From positions 4,653,945 through 4,717,944 of the forward strand of contig OZ245920.1 in assembly GCA_965229685.1 (NCBI GenBank): a stretch of DNA of 64,000 nt, written 5' to 3'. The position numbers and the translations under genes are program-made. Shown here piece after piece: positions 16,734 to 25,733 of the stretch (position 1 is its first letter; every line of letters starts with the position of its first letter). The notes under the pieces were generated by a model. That model was given only the letters and a program-made list of their open reading frames with translations, had not been told where the DNA came from and ran no database searches. The stretch is from Pacificispira sp033344895. Its GTDB lineage: Bacteria > Pseudomonadota > Alphaproteobacteria > UBA8366 > Aestuariispiraceae.

Positions 16734-18209
16734 TCAAAGAGCCCTGATGCCGTCGAGAACGACTCGTGTCGCGACGCAATCATCCTCATTGTAGTCGAGG
16801 ATCCGCTGCTTGATTGTAGCATCTTCTGTCTGAATCCAACGGTCGAACCATTCGATCGACGCAGCCCCCGAGGGGTGGGTATCACGCCAACTGAAACCGA
16901 GGAACTTCGCGAGGGTCTTGATCGAGTGATCGCGTGTCGGCCATTCGGTCGCCTTTTTCACGACGTCGAAATAGAGATCAACCGATTGGCTCGGGTGAAA
17001 GAGATCTTCGATGTCGTCGGCCGTACAAACCGACGGGTACTTGCCCTGCAGTTGGCGCCAGATGGTGCGTTCGTACTTCGAGTAGTAGTAGACGACGCAT
17101 GGCTGATTGGCGCCGATGTAACGCCAAGCCTCGTCGAAAGCCCGCTCCTCTTCTTCTGGAGTGACGGCATCCGTAAAGAACGCGAGGTATTTTTCAGTCG
17201 AATTGTCACCGTTACGACGTTCGACGAAACCATGCAGGTAGCAGAGATCCCGCATGGGATCGACCTCAATGTCGAAGAATAGCTCGGTTTCAGAATGGGG
17301 GAGATTCACGGGCGCTGTCAGATAGGGACTAGCGCCTTTCGTTTTGTTGAGTTTGGCTCGCTGGTGGAACTTGCGGAGCGTATCGGGCCCGATTCCTCGG
17401 AAATCGCTCTTCTTTCCAGAAATGAACCCTTCGACGTCAGTATCTGCGAGCTCGGAGGCCGTCGGAATACGATCGACCATCACATCGCGTTTGGCGCGGC
17501 CGAGTTCCGGCAACAACGTCAGGTCATCCGATTTCTCAAGGTTGGTGAGGCAGGCGGTATACCAATGGCAGAGCTTGCAGGCGCCACAATAGGCAGGGTC
17601 CGTCCGCGCGGTCTGCGCCACAATTCCTTGGGCCTTGGCCAGCGCTTCCTGATATATCTCCCACACCGTCCAGGGGTTACGTTTGCCCTGCGGTTCCTCT
17701 AGATCATAGGTGACCTCTTCCCCGTGGATGTCCCATACGAATGGACGTCTGGTGCTTGCCAGGCCTCTACGTTCAAGGATGTCGGTGTAGAGCGACAGTT
17801 GGACACCATAGTGCTTCTTGAGCTTGGCATCGTCTCCGTCTCCATACTCACCAGATCCCGACTTGATATCCCCCGCCACATAGCCTTCGCCTTCGCGCCG
17901 CAGCAGATCGGGATCGCCGAGAAGATCGTCCGCGCTGATGCGGGCGCTGTAGATTAGCGGTTCGCCGCGCAGCATGGCCTCGAAGGTCTGTCGTTCCTTT
18001 TCGTCGCCGGCATAGCGTGACAGGTCGAGAATCGGCAGCGGAAGACCATCGATGATGTCATGCTCGTAGGCGGTGCCCTTTTCCCAGAGCAACTGAACGA
18101 AAGCGTTGATCTCGTCACGTTTTGCGGGATCGCCGAACAAATCCATGGTCGGTCGGTGTGGGCACTGGACCAGGTCGTAGAGCATCGCGGCAGTGATGAG
18201 AGTTGGCAA
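16734..18209 (-). CDS. TM0106-type RecB-like nuclease with Fe-S cysteines and RNase H-like domain
   Basis: The 491-residue protein begins with a RecB/Cas4-like PD-(D/E)XK nuclease region: Asp100, Asp114 and Lys116 in GDIKSG, and Gln137. Cys16, with Cys211, Cys214 and Cys220, could hold an iron-sulphur cluster as in Cas4 and AddB. A helix-hairpin-helix-like GIGPDTLRKF follows (about 272), then an RNase H/DEDD-like domain with Asp313 and Glu315 (FFDIEVD) and a late YNEDDC motif. The start is probably the TTG one base after the helicase stop; ATG at 18,185 is an alternative. As the last gene of the operon it may degrade invading or replication-intermediate DNA. Confidence 0.75.
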   Translation of the reverse strand: MPTLITAAMLYDLVQCPHRPTMDLFGDPAKRDEINAFVQLLWEKGTAYEHDIIDGLPLPILDLSRYAGDEKERQTFEAMLRGEPLIYSARISADDLLGDPDLLRREGEGYVAGDIKSGSGEYGDGDDAKLKKHYGVQLSLYTDILERRGLASTRRPFVWDIHGEEVTYDLEEPQGKRNPWTVWEIYQEALAKAQGIVAQTARTDPAYCGACKLCHWYTACLTNLEKSDDLTLLPELGRAKRDVMVDRIPTASELADTDVEGFISGKKSDFRGIGPDTLRKFHQRAKLNKTKGASPYLTAPVNLPHSETELFFDIEVDPMRDLCYLHGFVERRNGDNSTEKYLAFFTDAVTPEEEERAFDEAWRYIGANQPCVVYYYSKYERTIWRQLQGKYPSVCTADDIEDLFHPSQSVDLYFDVVKKATEWPTRDHSIKTLAKFLGFSWRDTHPSGAASIEWFDRWIQTEDATIKQRILDYNEDDCVATRVVLDGIRAL

Positions 18210-18210
18210 T

Positions 18211-20952
18211 TTAATGCACCAGTATCCAAGAAATCAGTTTTGCCGAATAAGGATGATCAGATTTGTTTCCAAATCGCTGCTTGATCTCGCGGTCCAAAAT
18301 ATCTTCCATTTGTGAAAGGAGATATAACTGGTTTTCATGTGAGCTTGATGTCGTAGAAGGTTTCCAGAAAAACTTCTCTGCCTTTTTTTCTATGGCTGGT
18401 GAACGTTGACCGTTCCCATCAACAGCGAGAATAAGAATGGATCTTATATTCTGGCCATTGCTGTCGAGAAGATCGACAAGCCAGAAGCCTATACCCCCTG
18501 AGAATTCATCGGATGTGATTGTGATTCCTAGTTCTTCAGGCGGCCTCTCGCAGTATTTTTGGAGGCCGTTGGCGATATAGGGGTGATCGAGCCCCATTAA
18601 TGCCCATTCGTCGTTTTCCGTAGCCTCATCACGGTCTGTCGTGAAAACGATGCTTTCGGCGCTAGTTCGCAACGCGTACAGGCCGCCGTTACTTGTACGG
18701 AATTCATGCCCTTCGATTTCAGAGTACCGACCAACAAAATCGACAATCCGTTGCATGCCTGTCGACGTATCTGAGAGCGGGGCGTAGTCGTCCAGGCTGA
18801 AGCCGTCCAGATCCTGGAACAACTCGAACACAGCGTCCTCCGCTGCGGAGGCATTATCCATGGCTTCCGCTAATTCTAACTCGGTGCGCTTGAGCTTCGG
18901 GTCGCTTAGCGCTTCGGCATACAGCTGACTATAGTTGATCCTTTCAGATAATTGTCCGAGGATTTGAGACCTTAGGTCTTCCGCCACATTTCCATGCTCA
19001 TCAACTTTGCCGACGGCCTTGGCGATATCCATGAGTTTATCGTTGAGTAGAAGATAGATCTTGCCTTCAATTGTATCTCCCAGAATGAGATTATAGACCT
19101 GAGCCGTGTCACTTTGTCCGTATCTATGGATACGGCCAATCCGCTGCTCAACATCCATGGGGTTCCAGGGAAGATCAAAATTAAACAAGACACGGGCGTG
19201 TTGTAGGTTGATTCCTTCGCGACCTGCCGCCGTGCAAATCATTACACGTGGGCCCTCAGACAGCTTGAATTTCTTCTCTGCAGCCAGTTTGGTTCCGTGA
19301 TCTCCTCCCTTGAGGACGACGACCCCTTGTCCAGGGTATGCTGTTTCAATAGCGTCCCCGAGCATTTCGACCGTACCCAGGTACGTGGCGAAAATGACAA
19401 TGCGCTCTAGGGGGTTTTCTTTCCACAAGACGCCCAATGCACCGAGAAGTTTCTCAACCTTCGTTTCTTTTGCGGACGGAAACATACGTAAAAGGTCTTT
19501 AATCCGCATACGTTCTTCTGGCAGGGCATATGAGACAGCACTCATGGCAGCATCTTCGGCAGCAGACGTATCCAACTCTTCGGCGAAGGTGTCCGAAGCT
19601 AACGCTAGCTGTTCCTCGTCCATCTTTTTCAGCAAGCGGCGTTTGAGGTCATTGAGGACGCGGTCGATCTCGACGTCAGCCATTCGATCATTTCCGAGGG
19701 TCCATTCCGTTCGGATTTGTTCTCGGGCTTCATCGAAAGCGGCGTCACGAGCATCAATGTCCAAATTGGAGTCATGATGCAGAGCTTCTTGAACCGTGAG
19801 GGCAATCAGGCGTCTGCGTAAAGTTCTGTGAACAGCGGCAAAGCTGGATGCTGCGATCTTTTGGAAGATCGTCATGACAAACCCTAGTGCACGTGCTTTT
19901 CCGCCTTGTTTCTTCGCCAAAGCAAAGCCGTCGGCTAAGTAGTCGTTAAGAGCGTGGTAGAAACCCCGCTCTGTGTCGGACATGACAAATGCTTCCGTAT
20001 GGACCCACCGTCTTGCAAACAGGGTGCTGCCATCTGGTCGACATGCATCAGCTTTGGTGCGTCGAAAAATGATGGGATTGAGCCTGTGCCGCTGCTCCAC
20101 CATTTCTCTCTCATTCGCGAAGAGCGTAGGGTCCAGCAGCTCCACCAATTTCCAGAAGCGAAAATGGTCCCCTTGGTGCGGGGTTGCGGACAGCAAGAGA
20201 AGATCTTGTGTATGATCGCGGAGAGCTTCTGCGAGTTTGTAGTTTTCAGTCTTCTTCGTTTTCCCCCCTGACTTGTATGCGGTCAGATGCTGCGCCTCAT
20301 CAAATACGATCAAGTTCCACATGGGAGCTTCCAGTAGCTTCTTCACCCGCGTTTTTCGTTTTAGGGTGTCGACGCTGGCGATCAGAAAATTATGCTTGGC
20401 AAAAGCGTTGGAGCGCCGATCACTTACATCACCGTCTCGACCAAACACTTCAAAATTAAGATTGAAGACTTCATTCAATTCGCGATGCCAGTTGTTGACC
20501 AATCCAGCGGGAACAATCATTAGCGCTCGATTGAGCTCTCCACGGCTTGCCAGTTCCCTCAATATCAGTGCTGTCTCAATCGTTTTTCCAAGTCCGACCT
20601 CATCAGCAATCAGAAAACGGCGAGGTGATGCCAGTGCCACGCGGTGCGTGAGAACAACCTGGTGCGGAAGCAAGTCAATCTTGGCTGATGTAAGGGAGCT
20701 GGCGCTATCTAAAAGAGGTAACGCATGGGCTTGCCAACTTAGCCAAGCCTTGATGGCACGTTTTTCGTCGCCTTTGGCATGGGTGACAACGGTTTCATTG
20801 TGTCCCAAGACCGGAGAAAGGGCGGAAACGGGAATCTGTTGTTCGCCGTTGGGGAAAAACACACGCGCATAGTTTTCTGCCAGGCTGATGATGACGCCTT
20901 GACCAAATTCGCTATGTTTAACGCGTTCTCCCGGACTGAACTGCATGGCCAT
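18211..20952 (-). CDS. SNF2-family helicase (RapA/HepA-like), defence-associated
   Basis: The 913-residue protein has a small N-terminal beta domain (GERVKHSEFGQGVIIS, Tudor/CarD-like), then the SNF2 ATPase: motif I DEVGLGKTIE at about 117-126 and motif II DEAQ at 218-221, with the C-terminal lobe carrying GREGINLQHA and QRIGRIHRYGQ. The last 250 residues are unassigned. SNF2-type helicases are components of BREX type III (BrxHII) and DISARM, where they act on invading DNA. The gene lies three bases from the 171-residue gene and one base from the nuclease gene. A second ATG six bases downstream is equally possible as start. Confidence 0.8.
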   Translation of the reverse strand: MAMQFSPGERVKHSEFGQGVIISLAENYARVFFPNGEQQIPVSALSPVLGHNETVVTHAKGDEKRAIKAWLSWQAHALPLLDSASSLTSAKIDLLPHQVVLTHRVALASPRRFLIADEVGLGKTIETALILRELASRGELNRALMIVPAGLVNNWHRELNEVFNLNFEVFGRDGDVSDRRSNAFAKHNFLIASVDTLKRKTRVKKLLEAPMWNLIVFDEAQHLTAYKSGGKTKKTENYKLAEALRDHTQDLLLLSATPHQGDHFRFWKLVELLDPTLFANEREMVEQRHRLNPIIFRRTKADACRPDGSTLFARRWVHTEAFVMSDTERGFYHALNDYLADGFALAKKQGGKARALGFVMTIFQKIAASSFAAVHRTLRRRLIALTVQEALHHDSNLDIDARDAAFDEAREQIRTEWTLGNDRMADVEIDRVLNDLKRRLLKKMDEEQLALASDTFAEELDTSAAEDAAMSAVSYALPEERMRIKDLLRMFPSAKETKVEKLLGALGVLWKENPLERIVIFATYLGTVEMLGDAIETAYPGQGVVVLKGGDHGTKLAAEKKFKLSEGPRVMICTAAGREGINLQHARVLFNFDLPWNPMDVEQRIGRIHRYGQSDTAQVYNLILGDTIEGKIYLLLNDKLMDIAKAVGKVDEHGNVAEDLRSQILGQLSERINYSQLYAEALSDPKLKRTELELAEAMDNASAAEDAVFELFQDLDGFSLDDYAPLSDTSTGMQRIVDFVGRYSEIEGHEFRTSNGGLYALRTSAESIVFTTDRDEATENDEWALMGLDHPYIANGLQKYCERPPEELGITITSDEFSGGIGFWLVDLLDSNGQNIRSILILAVDGNGQRSPAIEKKAEKFFWKPSTTSSSHENQLYLLSQMEDILDREIKQRFGNKSDHPYSAKLISWILVH

Positions 20953-20955
20953 TCT

Positions 20956-21471
20956 TCAAGAAATTCTGTGATGGTGAAGGCCGATCCAGCGACTCTTTCC
21001 ATGACTGTCACTATTTTCAATGCGCCGCACACCGCTTTGCGCACCGTTCCATATGCAGCGTCCAATAGGCAGGCGTTGGTCATTGAATTTGCCAGCTAGG
21101 TGCCAGTGGTACTCCACTTCACCAGTGGTTTCTTGCCAACGGCCTTGGTCTGCCATCCAGAAGATAAGCGATGCCTGGCTATCAAATGCACTCTGAAAAT
21201 CTTGGATCTTGGTGTAGACCTGCTGTTCGATCCATGGTTCTGCTTCCTCGGGCGTCATTGCATCGATAGCGACATCCAGACCGGCAACCATCAATGCATC
21301 CTCGCCGATCCAGGGGATGTCGTCCTCTGGCCACTCGGCGTGATATAGGTCGAAAAAACGCCGGAGACTGATGACCTTCTTGGCCGCATCCATTGCAGTC
21401 AACGTTTCTCCGTCCCAAAGGATGTTGATGCCTCGGCGTTTCCAAACATCATCGAGGAGTGGTGCGGTCAT
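20956..21471 (-). CDS. Unrecognised 171-residue defence-operon protein
   Basis: This 171-residue protein overlaps the methylase stop codon by four bases (ATGA) and ends three bases before the helicase gene, so it is almost certainly part of the same operon. It is acidic in the middle (YHAEWPEDDIPWIGEDALMV; GLDVAIDAMTPEEAEPWIEQ) and ends with a basic, Trp- and His-containing tail (SRWIGLHHH). I see no nuclease, ATPase or methylase motif. It does not look like BrxF, which has a P-loop. It could be a specificity or adaptor subunit; this is only a guess. Confidence 0.6.
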   Translation of the reverse strand: MTAPLLDDVWKRRGINILWDGETLTAMDAAKKVISLRRFFDLYHAEWPEDDIPWIGEDALMVAGLDVAIDAMTPEEAEPWIEQQVYTKIQDFQSAFDSQASLIFWMADQGRWQETTGEVEYHWHLAGKFNDQRLPIGRCIWNGAQSGVRRIENSDSHGKSRWIGLHHHRIS

Positions 21472-24400
21472 GCCTCGTCCTCCATGTCAAATAAAGCCAG
21501 CTGGGCTTTGACGATCTGCTGGTTACTAGCTGCCCACGAGGAATAAAGCTGTTTGGCTGTTATCGCGTTTTGGCGCATCTCCTTGTCCGCGCCGTGGCTG
21601 CAAAGCCATTGCAACAAATCGCCCAGTGCCGGGTGCGGTTTAAATTCATTATTCAGAAGCTTTTTGACTTCTATGCCGCTGTTTTCATAACAAGCGCCGA
21701 CCAAGATCATTGCTTGATCCATGTCGCGTGAAATGGATTTCAGCTTTTCGGCGCGCTCCTTTGCAAACTCAAGGGGAGAGAGCCAATAGAAGATTTTCTT
21801 TTTCTCAGCAGTCCAGCCCCGGTTGATAAAGTCACTGGGGCCGATGCCCGTCCCGCGCAAATATTTCTGTATCTGGTCACGTTTGACCTCTGAAGAGCTT
21901 GCAAAAATACGCAGGAATTGGCGTGAGATAGGCTCGCAATTTATCGGAGTTCCACCAGCCTCGCCTTCATCCTGATCATCCAAAAGTTGGTTGATACCAA
22001 CCAAAGCTTCTTTAACGGTAAACTCCCGACCCTCTTCCACGTAAACTTGGCCGTAATGCCTGGAAAAATACTCCAGAGCTTTTCCGCGCTTGATGACTTG
22101 GATGTCCGCTTTTGGAAGCCCGGCATTTTGGTGATGTTCAAGAATTGATTGTAGTTGTTTTACATCAGAGAGAATTTGCCGACGCAGGCGAGGCCAGCTT
22201 ATTTTTGCAGGCGCTTTTGAGTGCTTTCGGCAAACATGAATGATGTCATATTCTATTTTTTGAGAACCGAATTGAGCTTTATCCCCTTTCGTCTCATCAC
22301 TCCGAATGGGGTAGGTGACTTCCAGATAAAATCCTGCATCGAATAGGCTTTCAAGAACATCGACCCAAGGATCGTCTTCGCTGTGGTGAAAAGTAAATGA
22401 CAGTATGCCCGCAGGCTTCAATATGCGGGCTGCTTCGCGCCAACATTGGGTAAGTATTTTTTTATAGAATTCATCTGCATCGTCAGGGTTTCTCGCAGTG
22501 TTCGAGACAGCTTCGAGAGCTTTTGGTGTAAATTCAGCTCCAAATATTTCAGGGTGTTTTCCCTTTAAAACCAGCCTCAGCCACACATAGAAAAAATCTG
22601 AAAACTCCGCGTACTGAAACAAACCGCTAAATGGAGGGTCAGTTACAACTAAATCAATCGAGCCGTCAGGAATCTTGTCGAGTTCAGTTGATGATGAGCA
22701 GGAAAGCATTTCGGGTGGAAGTATTTTGTCATGGGGAAACACTTTGACGCTTTTGCCCGAAATTGAAGCCGCAAACTCTGGGGATTGATCCACCAATTCT
22801 GCAGTTGGAACCAGTTCCCATGGACGGTTTTTCCACTCCAATGCTTTTATTGTGGGCAATTTTGTTGAACGCCAAGGCCCGTAACCCGTATCAACGAATG
22901 CGCCAACCTCAACCGAGACATTTTTTTGGTTGAGATTGTTATTAGACAAAAATGGAGCAAAATGATCTTTGGACCGGTGCCAAAAACTAAACATGTTTTG
23001 ATAAGCTAGGTATTGCTGGAACGCTCCCAAGCAAATCAGCTTTGTGGAATCGTTAAACCCGTAAGCTTCATCAATTGTCTTCAATATAAGTGTGTGTAGA
23101 AGTAGCTGGCGGGCATTAAATAGCATGTGCCAATGAGTGTAGCCATGCTTCGGTAAAGGGTCCTTAATATGTGCTTTCAAACCATATGGGATTTCAGACT
23201 TCGGCCAATAAGGCTCTAAATCTGATTTGCGTCTCTCATTCCATTCGTTGAAGGCGGCGTTGAGCTTCTTTATTTCATTATTGTTTATGGGGGAAAAAAA
23301 CTTACCCCCATATGCAGCGCCCGCGTCAGAAAGTTTTTTGGAGTATCCCTGATTTAGAAATGGGGCGGTTGGGGCCGATGTTTTGGTTTCCTGAATAGAT
23401 GGCAAGGTTTTCTGTTCGCGGCCGCAGGTATCACTTTGACAGACAAAGTGCGCATCTTTCGGAACAGTGCCAGTTTTTGTATCAATGGAAATGCCAGTGT
23501 CAGGACAGATTATTTGTGAGGGAAGTTCCCCCCTTACCTCAATAAGTTTGAGTGAACTGCTCCTAATGTCATGCCATTGTATTGTCGAGACGCAATCGCT
23601 TGCATTGGTGCCCCCATATTCTAGTTTTCCATCTTTGCCCGGCGCACCCTTTAGCCAGTTCGGATGAATAACTAAAGACAAAGCAATTTTTTTGTTTTTC
23701 TTGTTCTTTGAAGGTAGTTGTATCGAATTGCCTTTCAGTCCTGCGCTCTCATCGATGTATTCTTGATGACAGTGAGGGCATGTATACCGGCCAGATGAGT
23801 CAATAACTGAAAAAGGCTTTTCTGTTTCAGTGACTACGAGGGGGATATCGGGTGCCATGCGCGCATCAGAGGTTTCGATGTCAAATGTTTGGTGGCAATG
23901 ATTGCAGCTGATGTTCTGCCATGCTTTGACACTAAGTGTTTTGATCGCAACAACCGGACTCGACATCAGAGGAGTCCTATGTCCACAGTCAGGAGCGGAG
24001 CAGGGGCCGTGTTTAGCCCAGAATGTGTAGATTATTTCTGGCCCTTCGTAGCTGAAGTCTTTTCGTTCTTCTGGCGTTAGAGAGAGCGGATCGAAGTCAT
24101 CCCCCATTATTTCGCCAGTGGATTTTTGTGTCCAAATCCCTTTATCTCCGCCAGGACCTTCACAAGCATAAAACGGCATGATTTGCGATTTGACCTCGTT
24201 CTCAACGTGATCAAACAGCTTATTGACCTCATCCAAATTGACGTCAGCAAGCTCGTTCTTTACGACCATCCAGGCAACTGGGTTCAGGTCGTTACCCGTC
24301 ATCTGCATGCCCAACCGGGCACCCTCAACAAGGGTTGTTCCACCACCCATGAAAATGTCGGCAACTTTTAAGTTCTTGAAGGCTTCGTTTTTTTGATGAT

Positions 24401-24731
24401 TGCCATAATAAGTTTCCCAAACAGTCTTTGCTGCTTCCGCAGGGTCATCAGGTGCTTTTGTTGCCGCCGCCAGTAGTGTGGAGCGAAAGACGCTGGAGCG
24501 GCGGCGCGCCCACCACTTTGACATCTGATAGATCGGCTTGCCCGCGTTTCCTTCGATCTGGGCAATTTGATTGATGGGCAAAATGGGGAAATCCACCTCT
24601 AGGCAGGTCTTGGGGCGATCAGGGTCGTTAAAATCGACCGTTTCCAGATGTTGCTCCTTGCCTGCCCCAACGGTTTCAGCAACCTGCTCGGCAATGATTT
24701 CAGCTTTCGTTTTTTTGACTGTTCCTGCCAT
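21468..24731 (-). CDS. DUF1156-type DNA methylase with zinc ribbons (PglXI-like)
   Basis: The 1087-residue protein has the DUF1156 start (FPILPINQIAQIEGNAGKPI, then MSKWWARRRSSVFR), a SAM-binding motif DIFMGGGTTLVEGARLG at about 125-141, and a DPPF catalytic motif at about 698-701 (TDPPFSGLFQYAEF). DPPF in place of NPPY is common in this group. Between them lie several CxxC pairs (CNHCHQ, CPHCHQ) that form zinc ribbons. Such enzymes are adenine- or cytosine-modifying in defence loci; PglXI of type III BREX belongs here. It would mark self DNA. The gene is much more AT-rich than the phage genes, a sign of separate origin. Confidence 0.8.
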   Translation of the reverse strand: MAGTVKKTKAEIIAEQVAETVGAGKEQHLETVDFNDPDRPKTCLEVDFPILPINQIAQIEGNAGKPIYQMSKWWARRRSSVFRSTLLAAATKAPDDPAEAAKTVWETYYGNHQKNEAFKNLKVADIFMGGGTTLVEGARLGMQMTGNDLNPVAWMVVKNELADVNLDEVNKLFDHVENEVKSQIMPFYACEGPGGDKGIWTQKSTGEIMGDDFDPLSLTPEERKDFSYEGPEIIYTFWAKHGPCSAPDCGHRTPLMSSPVVAIKTLSVKAWQNISCNHCHQTFDIETSDARMAPDIPLVVTETEKPFSVIDSSGRYTCPHCHQEYIDESAGLKGNSIQLPSKNKKNKKIALSLVIHPNWLKGAPGKDGKLEYGGTNASDCVSTIQWHDIRSSSLKLIEVRGELPSQIICPDTGISIDTKTGTVPKDAHFVCQSDTCGREQKTLPSIQETKTSAPTAPFLNQGYSKKLSDAGAAYGGKFFSPINNNEIKKLNAAFNEWNERRKSDLEPYWPKSEIPYGLKAHIKDPLPKHGYTHWHMLFNARQLLLHTLILKTIDEAYGFNDSTKLICLGAFQQYLAYQNMFSFWHRSKDHFAPFLSNNNLNQKNVSVEVGAFVDTGYGPWRSTKLPTIKALEWKNRPWELVPTAELVDQSPEFAASISGKSVKVFPHDKILPPEMLSCSSSTELDKIPDGSIDLVVTDPPFSGLFQYAEFSDFFYVWLRLVLKGKHPEIFGAEFTPKALEAVSNTARNPDDADEFYKKILTQCWREAARILKPAGILSFTFHHSEDDPWVDVLESLFDAGFYLEVTYPIRSDETKGDKAQFGSQKIEYDIIHVCRKHSKAPAKISWPRLRRQILSDVKQLQSILEHHQNAGLPKADIQVIKRGKALEYFSRHYGQVYVEEGREFTVKEALVGINQLLDDQDEGEAGGTPINCEPISRQFLRIFASSSEVKRDQIQKYLRGTGIGPSDFINRGWTAEKKKIFYWLSPLEFAKERAEKLKSISRDMDQAMILVGACYENSGIEVKKLLNNEFKPHPALGDLLQWLCSHGADKEMRQNAITAKQLYSSWAASNQQIVKAQLALFDMEDEA

Positions 24732-24743
24732 GTACTGGAGGCC

Positions 24744-25730
24744 TTATTTGAAAATTTCAATGAAGGGAACTGTGACTTCCAAAAGTGAGAGTCCACCATG
24801 GGTGAGTGATGGATAACCGCCCTGGCTTTTCCATTTGCGCCGGCCCAAAACAATCTCAGTTGATCCGTGCTCAGATTCTAGAACGCGGGTAAGGGGCGGA
24901 ACCCAATAGTGCGGTTTGTCAGTAGATGACGACGGGGCTGCTCGACCAGATTTGAAATTGCTTTTGAGATAGTCACTCTGATCTTTGCTCGCGACATCTG
25001 GGAAAAGCCCAGAATGGGCATATCCATGGTCTCCAGTAATGACAAGATTGCGTCCGGTGGTCAGCCTTTCCACGAACAACCAAAAATCATCGGAGCAAAG
25101 TTTCTGAACTGCTGATTTTGCCAGATTGCGATAGCCATTTTCATCGGCCAAATGGTGCATCTCTGAATCAGGCCATTCGTGCCAAAAAATTATGTTGGGA
25201 TCTGCCTTGATGACCCCAGCACAGTCGCCAAATGGCATGTCGGAAACCTCGGTCCAAGCGCCGGGAAAATCCACACTATTGCCTTTGTTGTTGGCCAGGG
25301 AGGAGCGTTGTCCAAATCCCAAAGCCTTGGCAAAGGGCGTCGTATCACCAGGGATTTCCGATGTGGTTGGGCGTTGTTGAAGGATCGTATAACCGCGAGC
25401 TTCTGCTTGAGACAGAATGAGTGGTGCTTCCCGCAGAGACAGCGCGTCCAAGATCAAGATAGCTTTTCCTTGGTTTCGTCCGGCCCAAAAAGCCTTGAGC
25501 TCTTTGCTGGTTCTGGGGGTGTCCGTCTCGAGGCTGTTCCACATTTCCCATGCAGCACCGGACAACAAGTTATCCAAGTTTGCGGAAAGACGATCTCGTT
25601 CTGTCGTCTGGGCGTCAGCAAGATCATTTCTGACCGGTTCAGAGAAAATCTCCCAGAGATCGTCCAAAATGCATTTCCATGCCTGATCTGTCGGGAGCGA
25701 GAAGATATCCGTCGTCAAAGAATTTGACAT
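24744..25730 (-). CDS. PglZ-domain protein
   Basis: The 328-residue protein shows the alkaline-phosphatase-like PglZ pattern: Asp95 in AILILDALSLRE, Asp234-His235 in LVITGDHGYAHSG, and a C-terminal HGGLSLLEVTVPFIE (His311). PglZ proteins are the hallmark of BREX and Pgl systems, usually about 700-850 residues; this one is short and consists of little more than the core domain. It lies three bases after the ATPase gene and 12 bases before the methylase gene. The domain call is strong; its biochemical role in defence is not settled. Confidence 0.8.
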   Translation of the reverse strand: MSNSLTTDIFSLPTDQAWKCILDDLWEIFSEPVRNDLADAQTTERDRLSANLDNLLSGAAWEMWNSLETDTPRTSKELKAFWAGRNQGKAILILDALSLREAPLILSQAEARGYTILQQRPTTSEIPGDTTPFAKALGFGQRSSLANNKGNSVDFPGAWTEVSDMPFGDCAGVIKADPNIIFWHEWPDSEMHHLADENGYRNLAKSAVQKLCSDDFWLFVERLTTGRNLVITGDHGYAHSGLFPDVASKDQSDYLKSNFKSGRAAPSSSTDKPHYWVPPLTRVLESEHGSTEIVLGRRKWKSQGGYPSLTHGGLSLLEVTVPFIEIFK

Positions 25731-25733
25731 GGG

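Noticed and set aside
20956..21471. Naming the 171-residue protein DUF3780 or BrxF
   Set aside because: Its place would suit such a partner, but I see neither a P-loop nor the sequence pattern I associate with DUF3780.
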